From contig JAZHRO010000012.1 of assembly GCA_037157565.1 (NCBI GenBank), positions 6,722,501 to 6,786,500 of the forward strand: a DNA stretch of 64,000 bases, given 5' to 3'. The number at the start of each line of letters is the position of its first letter. The stretch's first letter is position 1. Shown piece by piece: positions 10,297-22,842 of the stretch. The position numbers and the translations under genes were made by a program. This DNA is from Thalassia testudinum (lineage: Eukaryota; Streptophyta; Magnoliopsida; Alismatales; Hydrocharitaceae). The notes under the pieces were generated by a model. The model had not been told where the DNA came from and did not search any database. It saw nothing but the letters and a program-made list of their open reading frames with translations.

Positions 10297-11363
10297 AGCA
10301 ACGGCTATTCTAGAGGTAAACATTCCTGTTTCTTTTTAGTTTCTGATAATCTCCTCTCTTTTGTGCAGCTACAGGAAATCAAGAAGACAAGCAACCGCAC
10401 GACAACCACTCCGAGGACAGGTAAAATTTTTTTCCTCTCGCTATTAACCCCTAAACTCTAAAGAGGAAGAAAAGAAAAGAACAAGCAATATAGGGCTAAC
10501 CTGTCTTCCATACTTAGTAACCATAAAGAGTTGCATGTTTTCAACTCATTAGTCCTGCACACTATTAAGGGTATTTAAGGGCTAACACATTCTTGCTTGA
10601 GCCCTAATTACCCAACAAAGAACTAACTGGACCAAGTAGAGCCAACATAAGATTCAACATTAGGGTTTTAGAGACACACTACTTAAATCAAGAATGGAGA
10701 AAATCCAAAAGAAGTGTGCCTAAACCATTGATTGAAAATACCTATCCAAAGAAAACCTAAAACAATTGGCTCTCTAAACACTTGAACCCTAAAAGACAAG
10801 ACCTAAAAGCTCTCAAAGAAAACAAGAGGTAAAGTTGACCCCTTGGGTCAACCAACCTTAAATTAGGTCACTCTTTGCACTTAAAAGACTAAAGTTCAAG
10901 TGAAACCTTAAGCACCCTGATCTTAAAATAAAAATTGGTAGACTTAAGAGGTCAAGATCCCCATTCTGGTCTACCTGGAACCGCAGTGACAAGAGAGGTC
11001 GGGTGGGGGAAACCCTGTAACCCGTGGGGACGCCCTACCGTGTAGGGGTCTTCGCGGGACTCTCCCTCTCTGGCTGCCCAGGTAATTCTCAGGTGGACGA
11101 TCTTTCTGATCAAGGGGTCCATCTGCCCCGCACCTCTATAGTCACCCAACACATTTTTGGGTGTCTTGATTGGGTCCAGCACCTTCTAAACTTACCTCTT
11201 CCAACAGTGCATGTACGGGAGGAGGTCCTTAAGACCACCCTTAAGACCTCCTTTAGAAATTCGCTCTCGTCAAGGCCAAGCCTCGACGCCCGTGTTTGTG
11301 TAGCAACACCCTCACATTATTCTCTCTTCTGATTCAGAACCAAGTTCTTCTTCTTCCCCCATC
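10297..11363 (+). other. RE1 untranslated leader
   Basis: About 1.07 kb without a supported ORF. The first part is A-rich and gene-poor. A GC-rich stretch at 10950-11200 just before gag could hold RNA structure or a packaging signal, but this is inference from position only. Confidence 0.5.
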
Positions 11364-13598
11364 ATGGCTCAGCCAGTTGAGGAAGAAAATAATCTGGAAC
11401 ACCAGCTCCAGCGACTCAATGATCTCTTCCAAAACTTCGTGCACCCACCACAGCGTCCTATGATGCGGGACCACTACAATCCTGCTGCGGTGGCCATTGA
11501 GCCTCGAGTCAGAATCCCGACTGGAGGACCTGATTCCGAATTAAAGCCCAACATGATTCATGCTATACCTAAATTCCATGGGCTTAATTCTGAAGATCCC
11601 TTCCAGCACATCAAACAGCTAAAGCATCTGGCCCACACTTTTGGATCAGATGTGCAAAATCGGGATATTCTTCTCATGAAGATGTTCTCCTTTTCTCTTA
11701 TGGACAAGGCCGCCCATTGGTATCAAACTCAGACCCGGCCGATCAACACTTGAGAAGAACTTCAATCCGAGTTTTTGAAAAAGTTTTTTCCCGTTGGTCG
11801 GACCAACGCCTTGCGCCATCAGATTACACACTTCACTCAACAATCAGGAGAACCTCTCCATGAGGCATGGGATCGTTTTCAGGATCTCATGAGAAAGTGC
11901 CCCCATCACGGAGTTCCTAAATGGGAACAAGTCCAATCTTTTTACCAGGGACTCCGTGAGGACATCCGCCTTTTCGTCAATGCAACTTGCGGAGGAAACA
12001 TCATGGGTCAACATGAAGACACTGTATGGGAGATTCTCGAAAACATGTGCGAGAACTCCATCAACAATGACTCCATGGGATTATTCGACAGGACGAATAC
12101 CCGCGCAGCGACGAATCTTAAGGGAGCACATGAGACGCAGGGCCTGTCCGCATCAGTCGACCTGGAATTAATGGCCAGTAGATTGGACAAGGTCTCAATC
12201 ATTGAGAAGAAGGTGGATGAGCTGACTCAGCACTTGCAGCGAGCCACCTCCGTGCGTAACTCCTTTGCATAACCTCCTTCCACACAGGAGACTGTGCAAA
12301 ACATCCTCCACCGATCTTCCCCTAGGATGGATCCATATCCATCCCCATCTAATTCTCGGATCGGAGGATCATCCGATCCTTTCTACACCAGCCCGGTGAA
12401 CTCCATTCCCCCTTTCCCTGATTCTCAAGAGGTTCCTCAGACCTGCGAGGACCTCAACGCCAACCAGAACGACCCATTCTCCAACACTTACAACCCTGGA
12501 TGGCGAAACCATCCCAATTTTCAGTGGGCGGGAAATTCCCAAACCCAAAGACCACCTTTTCAGTCCCGCCCACAGCCCTCTCGTCATTACCAGCCGCCTC
12601 AGCCTCGGCCCAACCCTACTTATCCATCAGGGCCAAATCAGGATCAAATGTCCCTAATCCTTCAGACTCTGGCTGACATTCAAAGAACGAATGCGGCTAT
12701 TCAAAAACAGCACAAGGACGAACTTACAGAGGTTAAAACTCAACTGGCCCAGTTGGCAAATTCTCGCCAGCCAGGCACACTCCCTTCCCAACCTCTTCCT
12801 AACCCGAATAACGTGCCAACCCAAAAGCGCGTTATGAATCCAAATTTAGGCCACGCACAATGGATTTATCAGGCCCCTACTGCTCCATCTCCAGACGAGA
12901 TGGAAGCTTCAACTTCTTATGCGGGATTTCAGCAGCAGCCACCCCTCTTACCAAACCCAAACCAAAATCAGGCCGGATTAAATTCTGTAACAACACGTAG
13001 TGGTAAAACAACTCAAGACCCGCATTATCCAAACCACTCCAAGCCTGATAACCATGACCCTAGGATAGTTATCCAAGATACCACTGTCCCGGATCCACAA
13101 CCTGGACCTATCCTAGAAGAACCAACCAAGATCCCGTTTCCCGAGGCCTTGACCAAGGGAAAGAAGACCACCCAACCCGTGGCCCCTGAGGAGGACCTGG
13201 TCAAGCTCTTCGAGCAGGTCCACATAAACATCCCCTTGATGGATGCAATCCGCCACGTACCAGCTTACGCACGATTTCTAAAGAATATATGTACACCCCA
13301 GCGTAAGCCGCGAACTAAGGGAGGGAGCCCAATTGTTCTGTCAGAGCAAGCCAGCTCTGTAATCCTCAGTAGACTCCCACCCAAGGCAAAAGATCCTGGT
13401 ACTCCCTTGATTTCCTGCAAGATAGGTGGTACCCAATTTGATAGAGCATTGTTAGACTTGGGTGCATCCATAAACCTGATACCCACATCCTTACTTGACC
13501 ATCTAGAAGAATCTAAGCTAAAACCAACCGAGGTGACATTACAATTAGCAGATAGATCTATAAAGTCACCAAAAGGGATTTCGAGGATGTTATCGTAA
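11364..13598 (+). pseudogene. gag: RE1 gag and protease
   Basis: One frame from the ATG at 11364. The gag part holds an Athila-type capsid region (KAAHWYQT, then FLKKFFPVGRTNALRH, then the DRFQDLMRKCPHH block) and a Pro/Gln/Asn-rich tail. I see no CCHC zinc knuckle. The aspartic protease core has DLGASINLIPTS with the catalytic Asp codon at 13455. Stops at 11751 (TGA where a Trp codon is expected) and 12270 (TAA) interrupt it. A one-base loss near 13578 shifts the frame, and pol continues in the next frame from 13601. In an intact copy this would make the virus-like particle shell and cleave the polyprotein. This copy cannot make the full product. Confidence 0.88.
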
Positions 13599-13600
13599 GA

Positions 13601-16600
13601 GTGCGGGATTTCTATTTCCCAGTGGACTTTATAGTCTTAGATATGGACGCACCTAAGAACCCTAGGGATACACCAATCATTCTAGGGAGACCTTTCTTGG
13701 CTACTGCGAGAGCCAACATCAGTTGTGAGGAGGGCCAAATAGAGCTTAAGTTTGGAGATCAAACACTGAAAATTGATATATTTAAGGCCCAACAAGGAAT
13801 TAATTGCGGTGTCATCGAACAAATTTGTGACATCAGGACTTTGGTTGATGAATCACACGTCCAGAATAACTCGATTATGCCTCATCAACCACAGAAGGAT
13901 CTTGACCCGCAAACAGAGGAGTCGAATCCAGATATGAACAACCCAGTAACTCCCACCCTTGAACCTCACATCTATACTGAACCACCCGCTGCTGCTGATA
14001 ACCCCATCCTCGAACTGAAACCCCTTCCTGCTCACTTGAAATACATCTTTTTGGGTTCTAATCAGACCCTTCCTGTGATTATCAATTCCAACCTCAGTCC
14101 TGAACAGGAATCCCGTCTGGTTGTTGTCCTCCAGCAACATCGCAGAGCCATCGGGTGGACTCTCGATGATTTGACTGGAATAAGTCCCTCTTATTGTACT
14201 CATCATATCTATTCAGAAGAGGGCACACGACCTTCTTGTGAAATGCAGAGACGCTTAAACCCCAATCTGCAGGAGGTCGTGAAAAAGGAGATCATCAAGT
14301 GGTTAGATGCCGGAATCATCTACCCGATCTCCGATAGTCGTTGGGTGAGCCCAATTCAGGTCGTGCCCAAGAAGGCAGGACTCACCACTATAACGACTGA
14401 GACCGGAGAAATCATTCCTACCTGATTAGCCAACTCGTGGAGAGTCTGTATAGATTACCGCTGACTCAATTCCTCCACGAAGAAGGATCATTTCCCACTA
14501 CCCTTCATTGATCAAATTCTCGAAAAACATGCGGGAAATAGGTTCTTCTGCTTTCTTGACGGGTACTTCGGTTATAACCAGGTGGCAATCCATCCTGAGG
14601 ACCAAGAAAAGACCACGTTCACCTGCCCCTTCGGAACATACGCTTTCCGAAGGATGCCTTTCGGTCTTTGCAATGCACCCGCTACTTTTCAGCGATGCAT
14701 GCTTGCCATATTCTCAGATATGGTAGGTGATTATCTGGAAGTCTTCATGGATGACTTTTCAGTTTTCGGAGCATCATTCGACGATTGCCTCCAGCACTTG
14801 GTCCAGATACTCAGGCGGTGCATCGATGTGAATTTGGTTCTTTCCTGGGAAAAGAGCCATTTCATGGTGCCTTAGGGAATTGTCCTGGGACACTCAATTT
14901 CGGAAAAAGGTATCCAAGTGGATCGAGCTAAGGTTAATTTGATTTCTCACCTTCCTATGCCTAGCTCGATCAGGGACATCCGTTCCTTTTTAGGGCATGT
15001 CGGTTTTTATCGACGATTTATCCCTGATTTTTCAAAAATCGCACGCCCCCTGACCACTCTTCTCTCCAAGGATGTTCCTTTCAAAATTTCCAAGGAATGC
15101 ACTCAAGCATTTGAGATCCTGCGTGACCGAGTCACCCAAGCCCCGATCCTACAGTCCCCTGATTGGTCTCAACCCTTTGAGATCATGTGCGATGCATCCG
15201 ACTTCGCTGTAGGAGCGGTTTTGGGGCAGAAAATTGACGGGAAACCTGTGGTCATTTACTACGCCAGCAAAACACTCGATGAAGCTCAGCGTAACTATAC
15301 GGTTACTGAGAAAGAGCTGCTAGCTGTAGTATTTGCCCTAGAAAAATTCAGATCGTACCTTCTGGGTTCCCGTGTCATCATATACTCGGATCACACAGCT
15401 GTGAGGCATCTCCTTGCAAAGAAGGACGCGAAACCTCGATTAATCCGATGGATCTTGCTGTTGCAAGAATTTGACCTTGAAATTCGCGACAAAGCGGGAA
15501 ACCAAAATGTGGTAGCTGATCACTTGTCCCGTCTTCCTTCTGAAATAATTGACCCTTCCGGACCCATCACTGAGCATTTTCCCGATGAGCACCTGCTGAC
15601 TATTGGTACTAGCCTTCCATGGTTTGCTAATGTAGTAAATTACTTGGCATCTCATCAAATCCCGTCCGATTGGCCGAAGGCCAAGAAGGACAAATTACGC
15701 TCCGATGCCAAGTATTACATTTGGGAAGACCCGTACCTCTTCCGCATAGGTGCCGATCAGATCATCCGGAGATGTGTCCCGGAAGAGGAATTCAACAATA
15801 TCCTCTCTTTCTGCCATGACCAGGCATGCGGTGGCCATTTCGCCGGGCATAAAACCGCATCAAAAGTCCTCCAGTGCGGCTTTTACTGGCCCACACTGTT
15901 CAAAGACGCATACAGTCACAGCAAGGCATGCAGTCGTTGCCAGACTTTGGGCAACATGAACCATCGCGACATGATGCCTATGCAACCGATTCTAGTATGC
16001 GAAATCTTTGATGTTTGGGGGATTGATTTTATGGGCCCCTTTCCTGTTTCGGACGGTTTCGAATACATTCTGTTGGCTGTGGACTACGTGTCCAAATGGA
16101 TTGAAGCTGTACCGACCCGAACCTGTGATCACAAAATCGTTCTCAAATTCATTCATCAAAACATTTTCTCAAGGTTCGGGATTCCTCGTGCAATAATCTC
16201 TGATGGGGGGACCCATTTCACAAATGCTCAGTTTAGGTCACTGATGACCAAATACGGGGTGTCTCACCGAATCTCTACTCCTTACCACCCGCAAACTAAT
16301 GGTCTAGCTGAGCTGTCTAATCGGGAGATCAAGAAAATCCTGCAAGTCACTGTTCGACCTGACAGGAAGGACTGGTCGTCCCGACCTCCGGAAGCATTGT
16401 GGGCCTATAGGACCGCCCACAAGACCCAATTGGGCATGTCTCCCTTTAGACTGGTGTATGGAAAGGCATGCCACCTTCCCGTAGAACTGGAGCATAAAGC
16501 CTATTGGGCAGTATGGAACTGTAATCTAGATCTTTCCAAGGCTGGGACCCACAGAAAACTCCAAATCAGCGAAATCGATGAATTACGCCTAGACGCGTAC

Positions 16601-16909
16601 GAGAACTCGCAAATCTACAAGGAGCGGGTTAAAGCCTTCCACGACAAACACATCTCGAGAAAGATCTTTCATCCTGGTCAAAAGGTCCTACTCTTTGATG
16701 CCCGACTAAAACTCTTCCCAGGAAAACTGAGATCCAAGTGGGTCGGACCATATTTGGTCCGACAGGTTTTTGGAAATGGAGCAATCGAAATCAGTCCACT
16801 CAGCCACGATTCTGAACCTTTCATCGTGAACGGTCAGAGACTCAAGCCGTTCATTGATGTAACTTCTACTGATTTGGCTGAAGCATCTTATATCCTCCAT
16901 TCCCCTTGA
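13601..16909 (+). pseudogene. pol: RE1 pol: protease end, reverse transcriptase, RNase H, integrase
   Basis: Domains in order: the rest of the protease (to about 13790), a linker, RT (14200-14900) with FRRMPFGLCNAPATFQR and the active-site motif FMDD at 14744-14755, RNase H (15180-15540) with DASD and [15 protein letters not shown], then integrase. The integrase has an HHCC zinc region (15815-15950) and all three catalytic residues: Asp 16025 (WGIDFMG), Asp 16202 (ISDGG) and Glu 16310, with 35 residues between the last two. Stops at 14423 and 14462 (TGA at CGA-like positions) and 14873 (TAG for CAG) break RT. The stop after integrase is at 16907. No chromodomain is visible, as usual for Athila. 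Confidence 0.92.
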
Positions 16910-17160
16910 GCTTATTGCGCCCAGCCGATGGCGTAAAACTCAGCGCTTAACGGGAGGCAACCCGTCATTTTCCTAAAAATCCAAAACTTTTTCTGACACC
17001 TTTTTTGCACTTAAGGTTCACCCTTGTAGACAGCCGACCCCACCTCAGATGCTTGCATCTGGGATTTGAAATCGTCCGCAAAAATTCAACCCGACCCCTT
17101 CACTCATCCAAATTTCTGTCTTAAGGAATGAACTAAGTTAAATAAAAACCCCCTAGGTTA

Positions 17161-17200
17161 CAATGAGGACATTGCAAATCTTAGGCATGGGGGGGGGTAT
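17161..17200 (+). other. Internal polypurine-tract-like site
   Basis: CAATGAGGACATT, then TTAGGCAT, then a run of nine G and TAT. It resembles the true tract at 18465-18482 but lies 1.28 kb upstream. RE3 (37828-37863) and RE2 (48746-48780, minus) have the same block. Confidence 0.6.
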
Positions 17201-17891
17201 GAAAGTGCAAAACTTGTAAGAAAAGGTTTCAAACAAAAAATTCACATATGCCAAAAACACCATAAAAATTAAAAATTTTTTGAAAAAATAAAAAATAAAA
17301 GGAAAAGAGGAGAAGGAAATTTTCTGAAGGAGAAGGAGAAAAGAAACAAAATGAAAAAGGAGCACAAAATTATGAGAAAAGGTGATAGTCATTAGTAAGG
17401 AACTAAGGAATTAACCTAAGTTCTAGACCTCATTCAAGAAAATAACTGAAAAGTGCATAATGAGATTAGTAAGAACGCAAACCTTAGGCATTCTTGAATA
17501 GACTCTTAGTACCCATTAAGATCTGGACAATCCTCAAGAGGTTGAGGAAAATGAAAAGCTGAAGTATTAGGTCTAAGGCTTAGGAAGTATTTGGCCTCGT
17601 TAACTAATTTTTGGTTTACGGGACTTAGTAACCTAAGCACCCTAACCTCACACACAGCCTGGTTCAGTAAGCGTAAAAATCAAAATCACGCAGAAGCGTC
17701 GCAAAATTCTGAAAAGAACACCTAGAATAGGAGCAGCCAATCAACACAAGTTGATTTAGACGAGTTCCCAGCGCGGAGAGGCGGGAAATCCCCTCGAAGA
17801 TGCGTAACAAAATATCATCTCCTCAGTGCTTGTCTCTTAGGATATTCACATATCCTACTGGGGGCATGTGAGTACTCCGCTGGTTCAGACA

Positions 17892-18045
17892 CCATGGATG
17901 GGATTATCTCGAAATCTCAATTGCCAGGGTCTAGATTCGGCCACGGAACACCATGGATGGGATTATCTCGAAATCTCAATAGCCAGGGTTCCGGGGGTTG
18001 CCATGGGCGGTGCTATCTCGAAGCATCGATCGCCAGGAACCCTTG
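17892..18045 (+). repeat. Three imperfect copies of a ~45-bp module
   Basis: Copies start CCATGG at 17892, 17951 and 18001. Each has a TATCTCGAA block and ends with GCCAGG. The first two are nearly identical, the third is diverged. Confidence 0.8.
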
Positions 18046-18464
18046 AGGATTGATGATGGGAGCAAGGAATCTGATACAGACCGTGTTGAAAAGCCAATCC
18101 TAGGCTAGAACTAAAAAGAAAAAGAGAGAGAAAACTCTCCAAACAGAAAAACTTTCTATCTCTCTCTTATAAAACGCACTGTGAACTGAGCCAGGGCTAA
18201 AATCATTTCAAGCACGGATGCTTTAACCACAAAGTCCAATAAACCTTAGGTTAGTTCTTGTGGGCCTTAAAAACCTTTGCTAAAGACTGAGGCTAAAGCT
18301 AGACAGATTTGGATCTTGATTGGTACTAGAGTACCTTTTAGGCCTATGGTCAGCATTCTAACCTAATCTAAGCTCAAATGAAAAAGCACTTATCTGAAGC
18401 TATTAAGAACTTCATGGTCTAGAACAAGGGTTGAAACCTTAAGTTTTTGCTAAGGGACTAGCAA

Positions 18465-18482
18465 AAGCTAGGCATGGGGGTA
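18465..18482 (+). other. RE1 polypurine tract
   Basis: AAGCTAGGCATGGGGGTA directly before the 3' LTR start TGATGAG. It primes plus-strand DNA synthesis in this class. Confidence 0.85.
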
Positions 18483-21254
18483 TGATGAGAACCTCATCAT
18501 GAGCCATAACTAGCTCATTTTGACCCAATACAAAGGATAAAAGCTCCAACATAACTCAAGGAAAGGCTTAACTCAGAGAATTCTGAGTTTAAGGAGAAAA
18601 CAAGTCATAAGGGGTAAAAATGCAATTTTACCAGTATAATCTGCATACAGGGTAATTCAGGGTCCAAACACAGGTCAAGCAAACCGAATAAGAAGGAAAG
18701 TGGGATGATCTGACAAGAGCTACAGCAATTCCAAGGAACTAAATGATAATCTGTAACCTTAAAACAAACCCACTTCAATTCACGAGGTTCGAGGCAAAGT
18801 AAAAATAGAATAAACCCTCTAAAATTCATAGAAAAATAATCTCTAGGGTTTAGAACCTTCAATTTGGACTTCAGAACCCATTTTGACCTACATTGAGAAC
18901 CATGCCCAATTAATAACTTAATTTGGATTTTTACATAAATTGACTGGTCAAACAAGGTTTAATCTAGAAATAAAATTCACCATCAAATTCCTTAGGTCCT
19001 AATTAGTCATGTATAAAAACTTGAGCCAAAGAAGAAACCTTCTTGACCAACTTTGCACTTTGGTCCTCATATATTTACTTTTTGGCCCTCAACTTTTGAA
19101 CCCTCGCATTTCTGCCCCTAACTCTCCTTCGTTCTTTGCATTCAGGTCCCTCCTGCCAAAACCTGCCAGCACCATGCTCCGGCGACCTTGCCCGGAGCAT
19201 GGCGCCGCGTAGGGTGAGGGGGAGGGGCTGGCAAGTCAACCGGGGGTGCCCTACGTCGTCAGCCGTCGCAGGAACACCCCCCTGGTCGCTGCAACCCACC
19301 ATACCGGCCGTGCGAACGCACGGACGGTATGGGTTTCCATCTCCGGCGTCCTCCGGCGAGGGAGACACGTCGTCTCCCTCCGCCCTCCTCTCTGATTCCG
19401 CCTCTATAAATACCCCCGTCGCTCCGCCGTTCTGAGCAGCTCGGATCTGACGGAGAAAACCCCCAACTTTCCTCTCCTCTCACTCCGGCAGACGCCCACC
19501 AGCTCCGACGGTTCTTCCTCCTCCTCCTCTTCGCTCTGCCGCAATACCAGCAGCAGAGACTTCTCTCCCTCGCTCTTCCCGCGCCACGCCGCACCCAGCT
19601 GGCGCCTCTCCGGCCCTCTGCTCGCCGCTGCCCCTTCCCCCGAGCATCTTCTTCTCCGGCGACAGTCGATACGACTGTCGCCCGCTCCGGCCCCTCCTCG
19701 TCCTACTAAGTAGGTAGAACTCCTCCTCTTCCTCCCCTCTTCCTTTTCCTCACTTTAAACATTTACTGTCGCCCTCGATTCCGACCAATCACCCTCACCT
19801 TCTCCGCCTCCGGCCATCCTCCGGCGAGCCGCTCCCATCACTCCAGCAACCCACACGGCTCGCCGACCACCGCAGAACCTCCGCCTCCTCACCCTGATCA
19901 ACCTCCGCCCTTCCACTTCCCCCAAATCACCCTCTGCAACTCCACCGAACAAACCCATCTCCTGACCCACAGTCCGACCTAGGGCAGCTCTTGGGCTCCG
20001 CCCCACCGCCTGCACACCCCCCGACCACCTTCGCCGTGCCACGGCGAAGGTCCTCCGCGTTTCTGATTGGGCCGAGAGGCCGTTTCTCTGTGGGCAGGTA
20101 CCTGCGCTCGTCGCCGCCATTGTTGAAGCAAAGCAGCTTCGACCTACTGTCCCAGGTGCGCCGCGCCCAGGTCACGCTCCCAGGCTGTGCGGGGGCATTT
20201 CGGCAAAGCGTTAGGCTGCAGCGAGGCGAATCCCTCGCGCGAAGGCCTCGCGTAAAGCTGCGATTACCAGCTGCTTCCTCCGCGCAGGCGCGAAATTGGG
20301 GTGGGACATTTAGTCCCACCTCGGAAGGCTCTGAAGGAGCGCAGCGGTATAAAGCGAAAAAGTGCTGGAGGCTTATTGCCTCAGCACACGGGGTGAGGTC
20401 CCCTTCACCCGCCCGGTTACCCGGTCTCGTCCGCGCTCACGCCCCGCGGACCTGGCCCGACCCGACTTAGACTGACCTGCACTCCTCGCCCGCCACACAC
20501 GCCGGTGGGCCTGGACCCGGGCGCGACCCATACCCGGCAACCCGGCAGCTCTGGGAGAGCTTTCCTAAGAGTGGCTTCTGTGAGAGAGAGACGCGGGGGA
20601 GGGTAGAGTTAGGTTTTGCCCCCTGATCAAGCTGTGTAAGTATGCAGGCACAGGTGAAGAAGAACCGTGGAAGAAGACGAAGGCTGAAGGAAGGAGGATC
20701 ACCGAGCGGCACTGTAGCAGCGGCGGTTTAAGTCGTCTGATTGGAAAATCAGACGATGTCCTGAAGGCAAAGAAGGAGAAGGAAGGCGAGGCAGAGGAGA
20801 ACACAGAGAGGCCAAGGGAAGAACTGAAAGAAGAAGAGCACGAGAAGAAGATCTGAAGAAAGGAAAAGAAGAAAGAAAGAAAAAGAAGAAAGAAAGAAAA
20901 AGAAGAAGAACAGGACCGCTCTGCAGAAGAAAAAGGAAGAGCAGAAACAGCTGAAAGAAGAAGAAGAACATCACCACTGCAGATAAAGAAGAAGAACGAA
21001 GGAAGAGAGCAGAAGATCTGAGAAGGGAGAAGAGGAGAAGCAAAGAGAAAAGAAGAAAAGCCAACAAATTCTCTCTCTCTCTTTCTTTATTTTTGTAAAA
21101 GAAATTTATACCCCTAGAATACAACTTGCTCCCTGAGTTCGACCTCGGGAACTCTTTTATTTTCCGAGTAACAAATTGTATTAAACTGGTAATCACCTCT
21201 CTCTATACTATACTACGACGAAATAATAAAACTATAGAGGAAGGTTCTACACCA
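18483..21254 (+). repeat. RE1 3' LTR
   Basis: The same length as the 5' LTR, without indels. From 20000 to the end it differs from the 5' copy at only two positions (20756 and 21105). Reading frames in its GC-rich part are copies of those in the 5' LTR and have no recognisable domain. Confidence 0.93.
20313..20617 (+). promoter_or_regulatory. USE + TATA module, RE1 3' LTR copy
   Basis: Identical to 9333-9637: USE at 20313-20323, TATAAA at 20348-20353, first TTTT at 20614-20617. From here a transcript would end inside the LTR. Confidence 0.5.
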
Positions 21255-21363
21255 GTTTTTGCCTAAAGAGGGGGATCAACCTCCTAGCCACCATAGTCCT
21301 GCCATCAAGGTTGCCTCGACTTCGCCAACTCCTAGGGTTGATCTCTCGGAGGACTCATCATGA
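21255..21363 (+). pseudogene. Tat antisense ORF, 3' end
   Basis: After the RE1 LTR, an open frame from about 21262 runs to TGA at 21361-21363 and is Pro/Ser-rich (PPSHHSPAIK, then a VDLSEDSS end). It fits as the tail of the antisense ORF cut at 7503. The end converges with the Tat integrase stop 160 bp away. Confidence 0.45.
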
Positions 21364-21523
21364 CTTGCTAGCATGACAATGTTGGTTTTTTTTCTTTCTT
21401 AAGTTTTTCCCCTTCTTTTCCTAATGGGTCGTTTGATGAGAACAACCCTTGCAAATATTGATGTTTATGTATTGCTGGCATATTATCCATATAAAATGTG
21501 GCAAAATTTCTATACATTGAGAC
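21364..21523. other. Gap between convergent Tat genes
   Basis: A T-rich, AT-rich 160-bp stretch between the antisense ORF stop and the integrase stop. It probably carries the 3' ends of both transcripts. No other signal is seen. Confidence 0.4.
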
Positions 21524-22842
21524 TTAGTTACAATGCATCCTTAAGTTACTGGCATGCCATGTGTGCAAGACTGGTTTGCTAGTAAGTGTTTGTAACTTAT
21601 AGTAGTCAGCATCATTGCGCTTACATATCTTGTAGGGCACTTCCCAATTAGCATCCAGCTTTCCGCTTAATTCAGTCAATTGGGATGTCCTACTACAACG
21701 CAATACTAAGTCACCTTCTGCGAATTTCCTCTTCTTGACCAACCTACCATGGGAGGTTGTTGTCTTCTCTTTGTAAACGTCTACTGCCTTTGATGCTTCC
21801 TCTCTAACCTCATCTACCAAGTCTAACGCCATGCATACTTGGTCTTCGTTGGTGAGCAGGTCATACAACTGGGAACGGTATGTGGGGAGGAGTGTTTCCA
21901 CTGGCAATCGAGCCTCCATACCGTATACCAAGTTGTAAGGCATGTGGCCAGTCATGGTCTTCTGACTTATGCGATACCCCCAAAGCACATCCGACAGTTC
22001 ATTTGCCCAATTTCCCTTTGCCGAATCTAGCCATCTTTTAAGCGTGGAGATGATTGTCCGGTTGGATACCTTTTCCTGCCCATTCGCCTAGGGTGGGCGA
22101 TAGACGTGAAACATAGCCGAACAAATGTTATGATTTTGAGGCAAACTATGTGTTGTTATCAATGACGATGGCACTTGGGCAGCCATATCAAGTGAGAATA
22201 TTTTTTCGGACAAATGTTATGATTTTGTCTGCTGTCAAGCTAGCCATGGTCTTTGCCTCAATCCACTTTGAAAAGTAATTCACCGCTACTAGAATTAAAC
22301 GATTTTGAGTCGGTGCTAGCGGGAGGGGTCCAACAAAGTCCATTCCGCACTTTGCAAAGGGAATTGGGGATGAATATGCACCATGTTTCTAGGCCGGAGG
22401 CGATGGATTGGGGCAAATTTTTGGCATTTGTTGCATTTGCGAATAAATTCTTGGCACCGTTGCTTCATCTGAGGCCAAAAGTAGCCCATCTAGAATAGGC
22501 AGGCTACCAGGACTTTGTACCCTTCGTGCTTATCGTAAATTCCCTCGTGGGCCTCTTGGATTGCTTGAGCTGCTTCTGCCAGGGTGAGGCAACGTAGTAG
22601 GGGGACTGAATATCCCCTTTTATACAATTGCTCACCTATTAGCGTGTATCACGAGGCCTTCAGCTGGAAGGCCCTTGGGTGAGGTACTTTTGACAACACC
22701 TCACCTGTCTCCAAGAAGGTTATTATTGGAGTCATCTAGGAGACCTGACTCAATTACTAATGCTTACGGGGGGAGTACTGAGGGTTTACTTAGTGCCTGT
22801 AGAGGTATGTCATCCTCCTGTCCCTTAGGAATGGCCGAAGCC
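21524..22842 (-). pseudogene. pol: Tat-lineage integrase, broken
   Basis: Read on the minus strand. The C-terminal part (21988 down to 21524) is open, with LWGYRISQKT, MPYNLVYGMEA and a basic tail (GDLVLRC), as in Tat integrases. The upstream core (22000-22600) is broken by stops and frame changes but keeps the HHCC zinc-finger and WGMD-type region. The part nearest 22842 is the linker that follows the second, archaeal-type RNase H. RE2 separates it from 61737-62557. Removing RE2 with one aagcc copy makes the frame continuous across the junction, which fixes the insertion point. Confidence 0.8.

Larger units (their letters stand above)
16910..18464 (+). other. RE1 3' spacer, no env-like ORF
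   Basis: About 1.55 kb between integrase and the 3' LTR. It has no ORF with env-like features. It holds an internal polypurine-like copy (17161-17200) and a set of imperfect repeats (17892-18045). It ends at the true polypurine tract. Confidence 0.7.
7503..21254 (+). mobile_element. RE1: near-complete Athila-lineage LTR retrotransposon
   Basis: LTRs at 7503-10274 and 18483-21254 flank a tRNA-Asp-type primer site, a leader, gag-protease, RT-RNase H-integrase and a non-coding 3' spacer with a polypurine tract. The protease motif DLGAS, the RT motif FMDDFS and the primer site are those of the Athila lineage. The LTRs differ at 27 positions, so it is young, yet gag-pol carries five stops and one frameshift. 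No env-like ORF is present. A clean target duplication is not seen at the LTR edges; ttgcc at 7491-7495 and 21259-21263 is a possible one, with 7 extra bases on the left. Confidence 0.93.

Noticed and set aside
16910..18464. Env-like gene expected in some Athila elements
   Set aside because: No frame of useful length, no signal peptide or membrane segment in RE1; the same holds for the RE2 and RE3 spacers.
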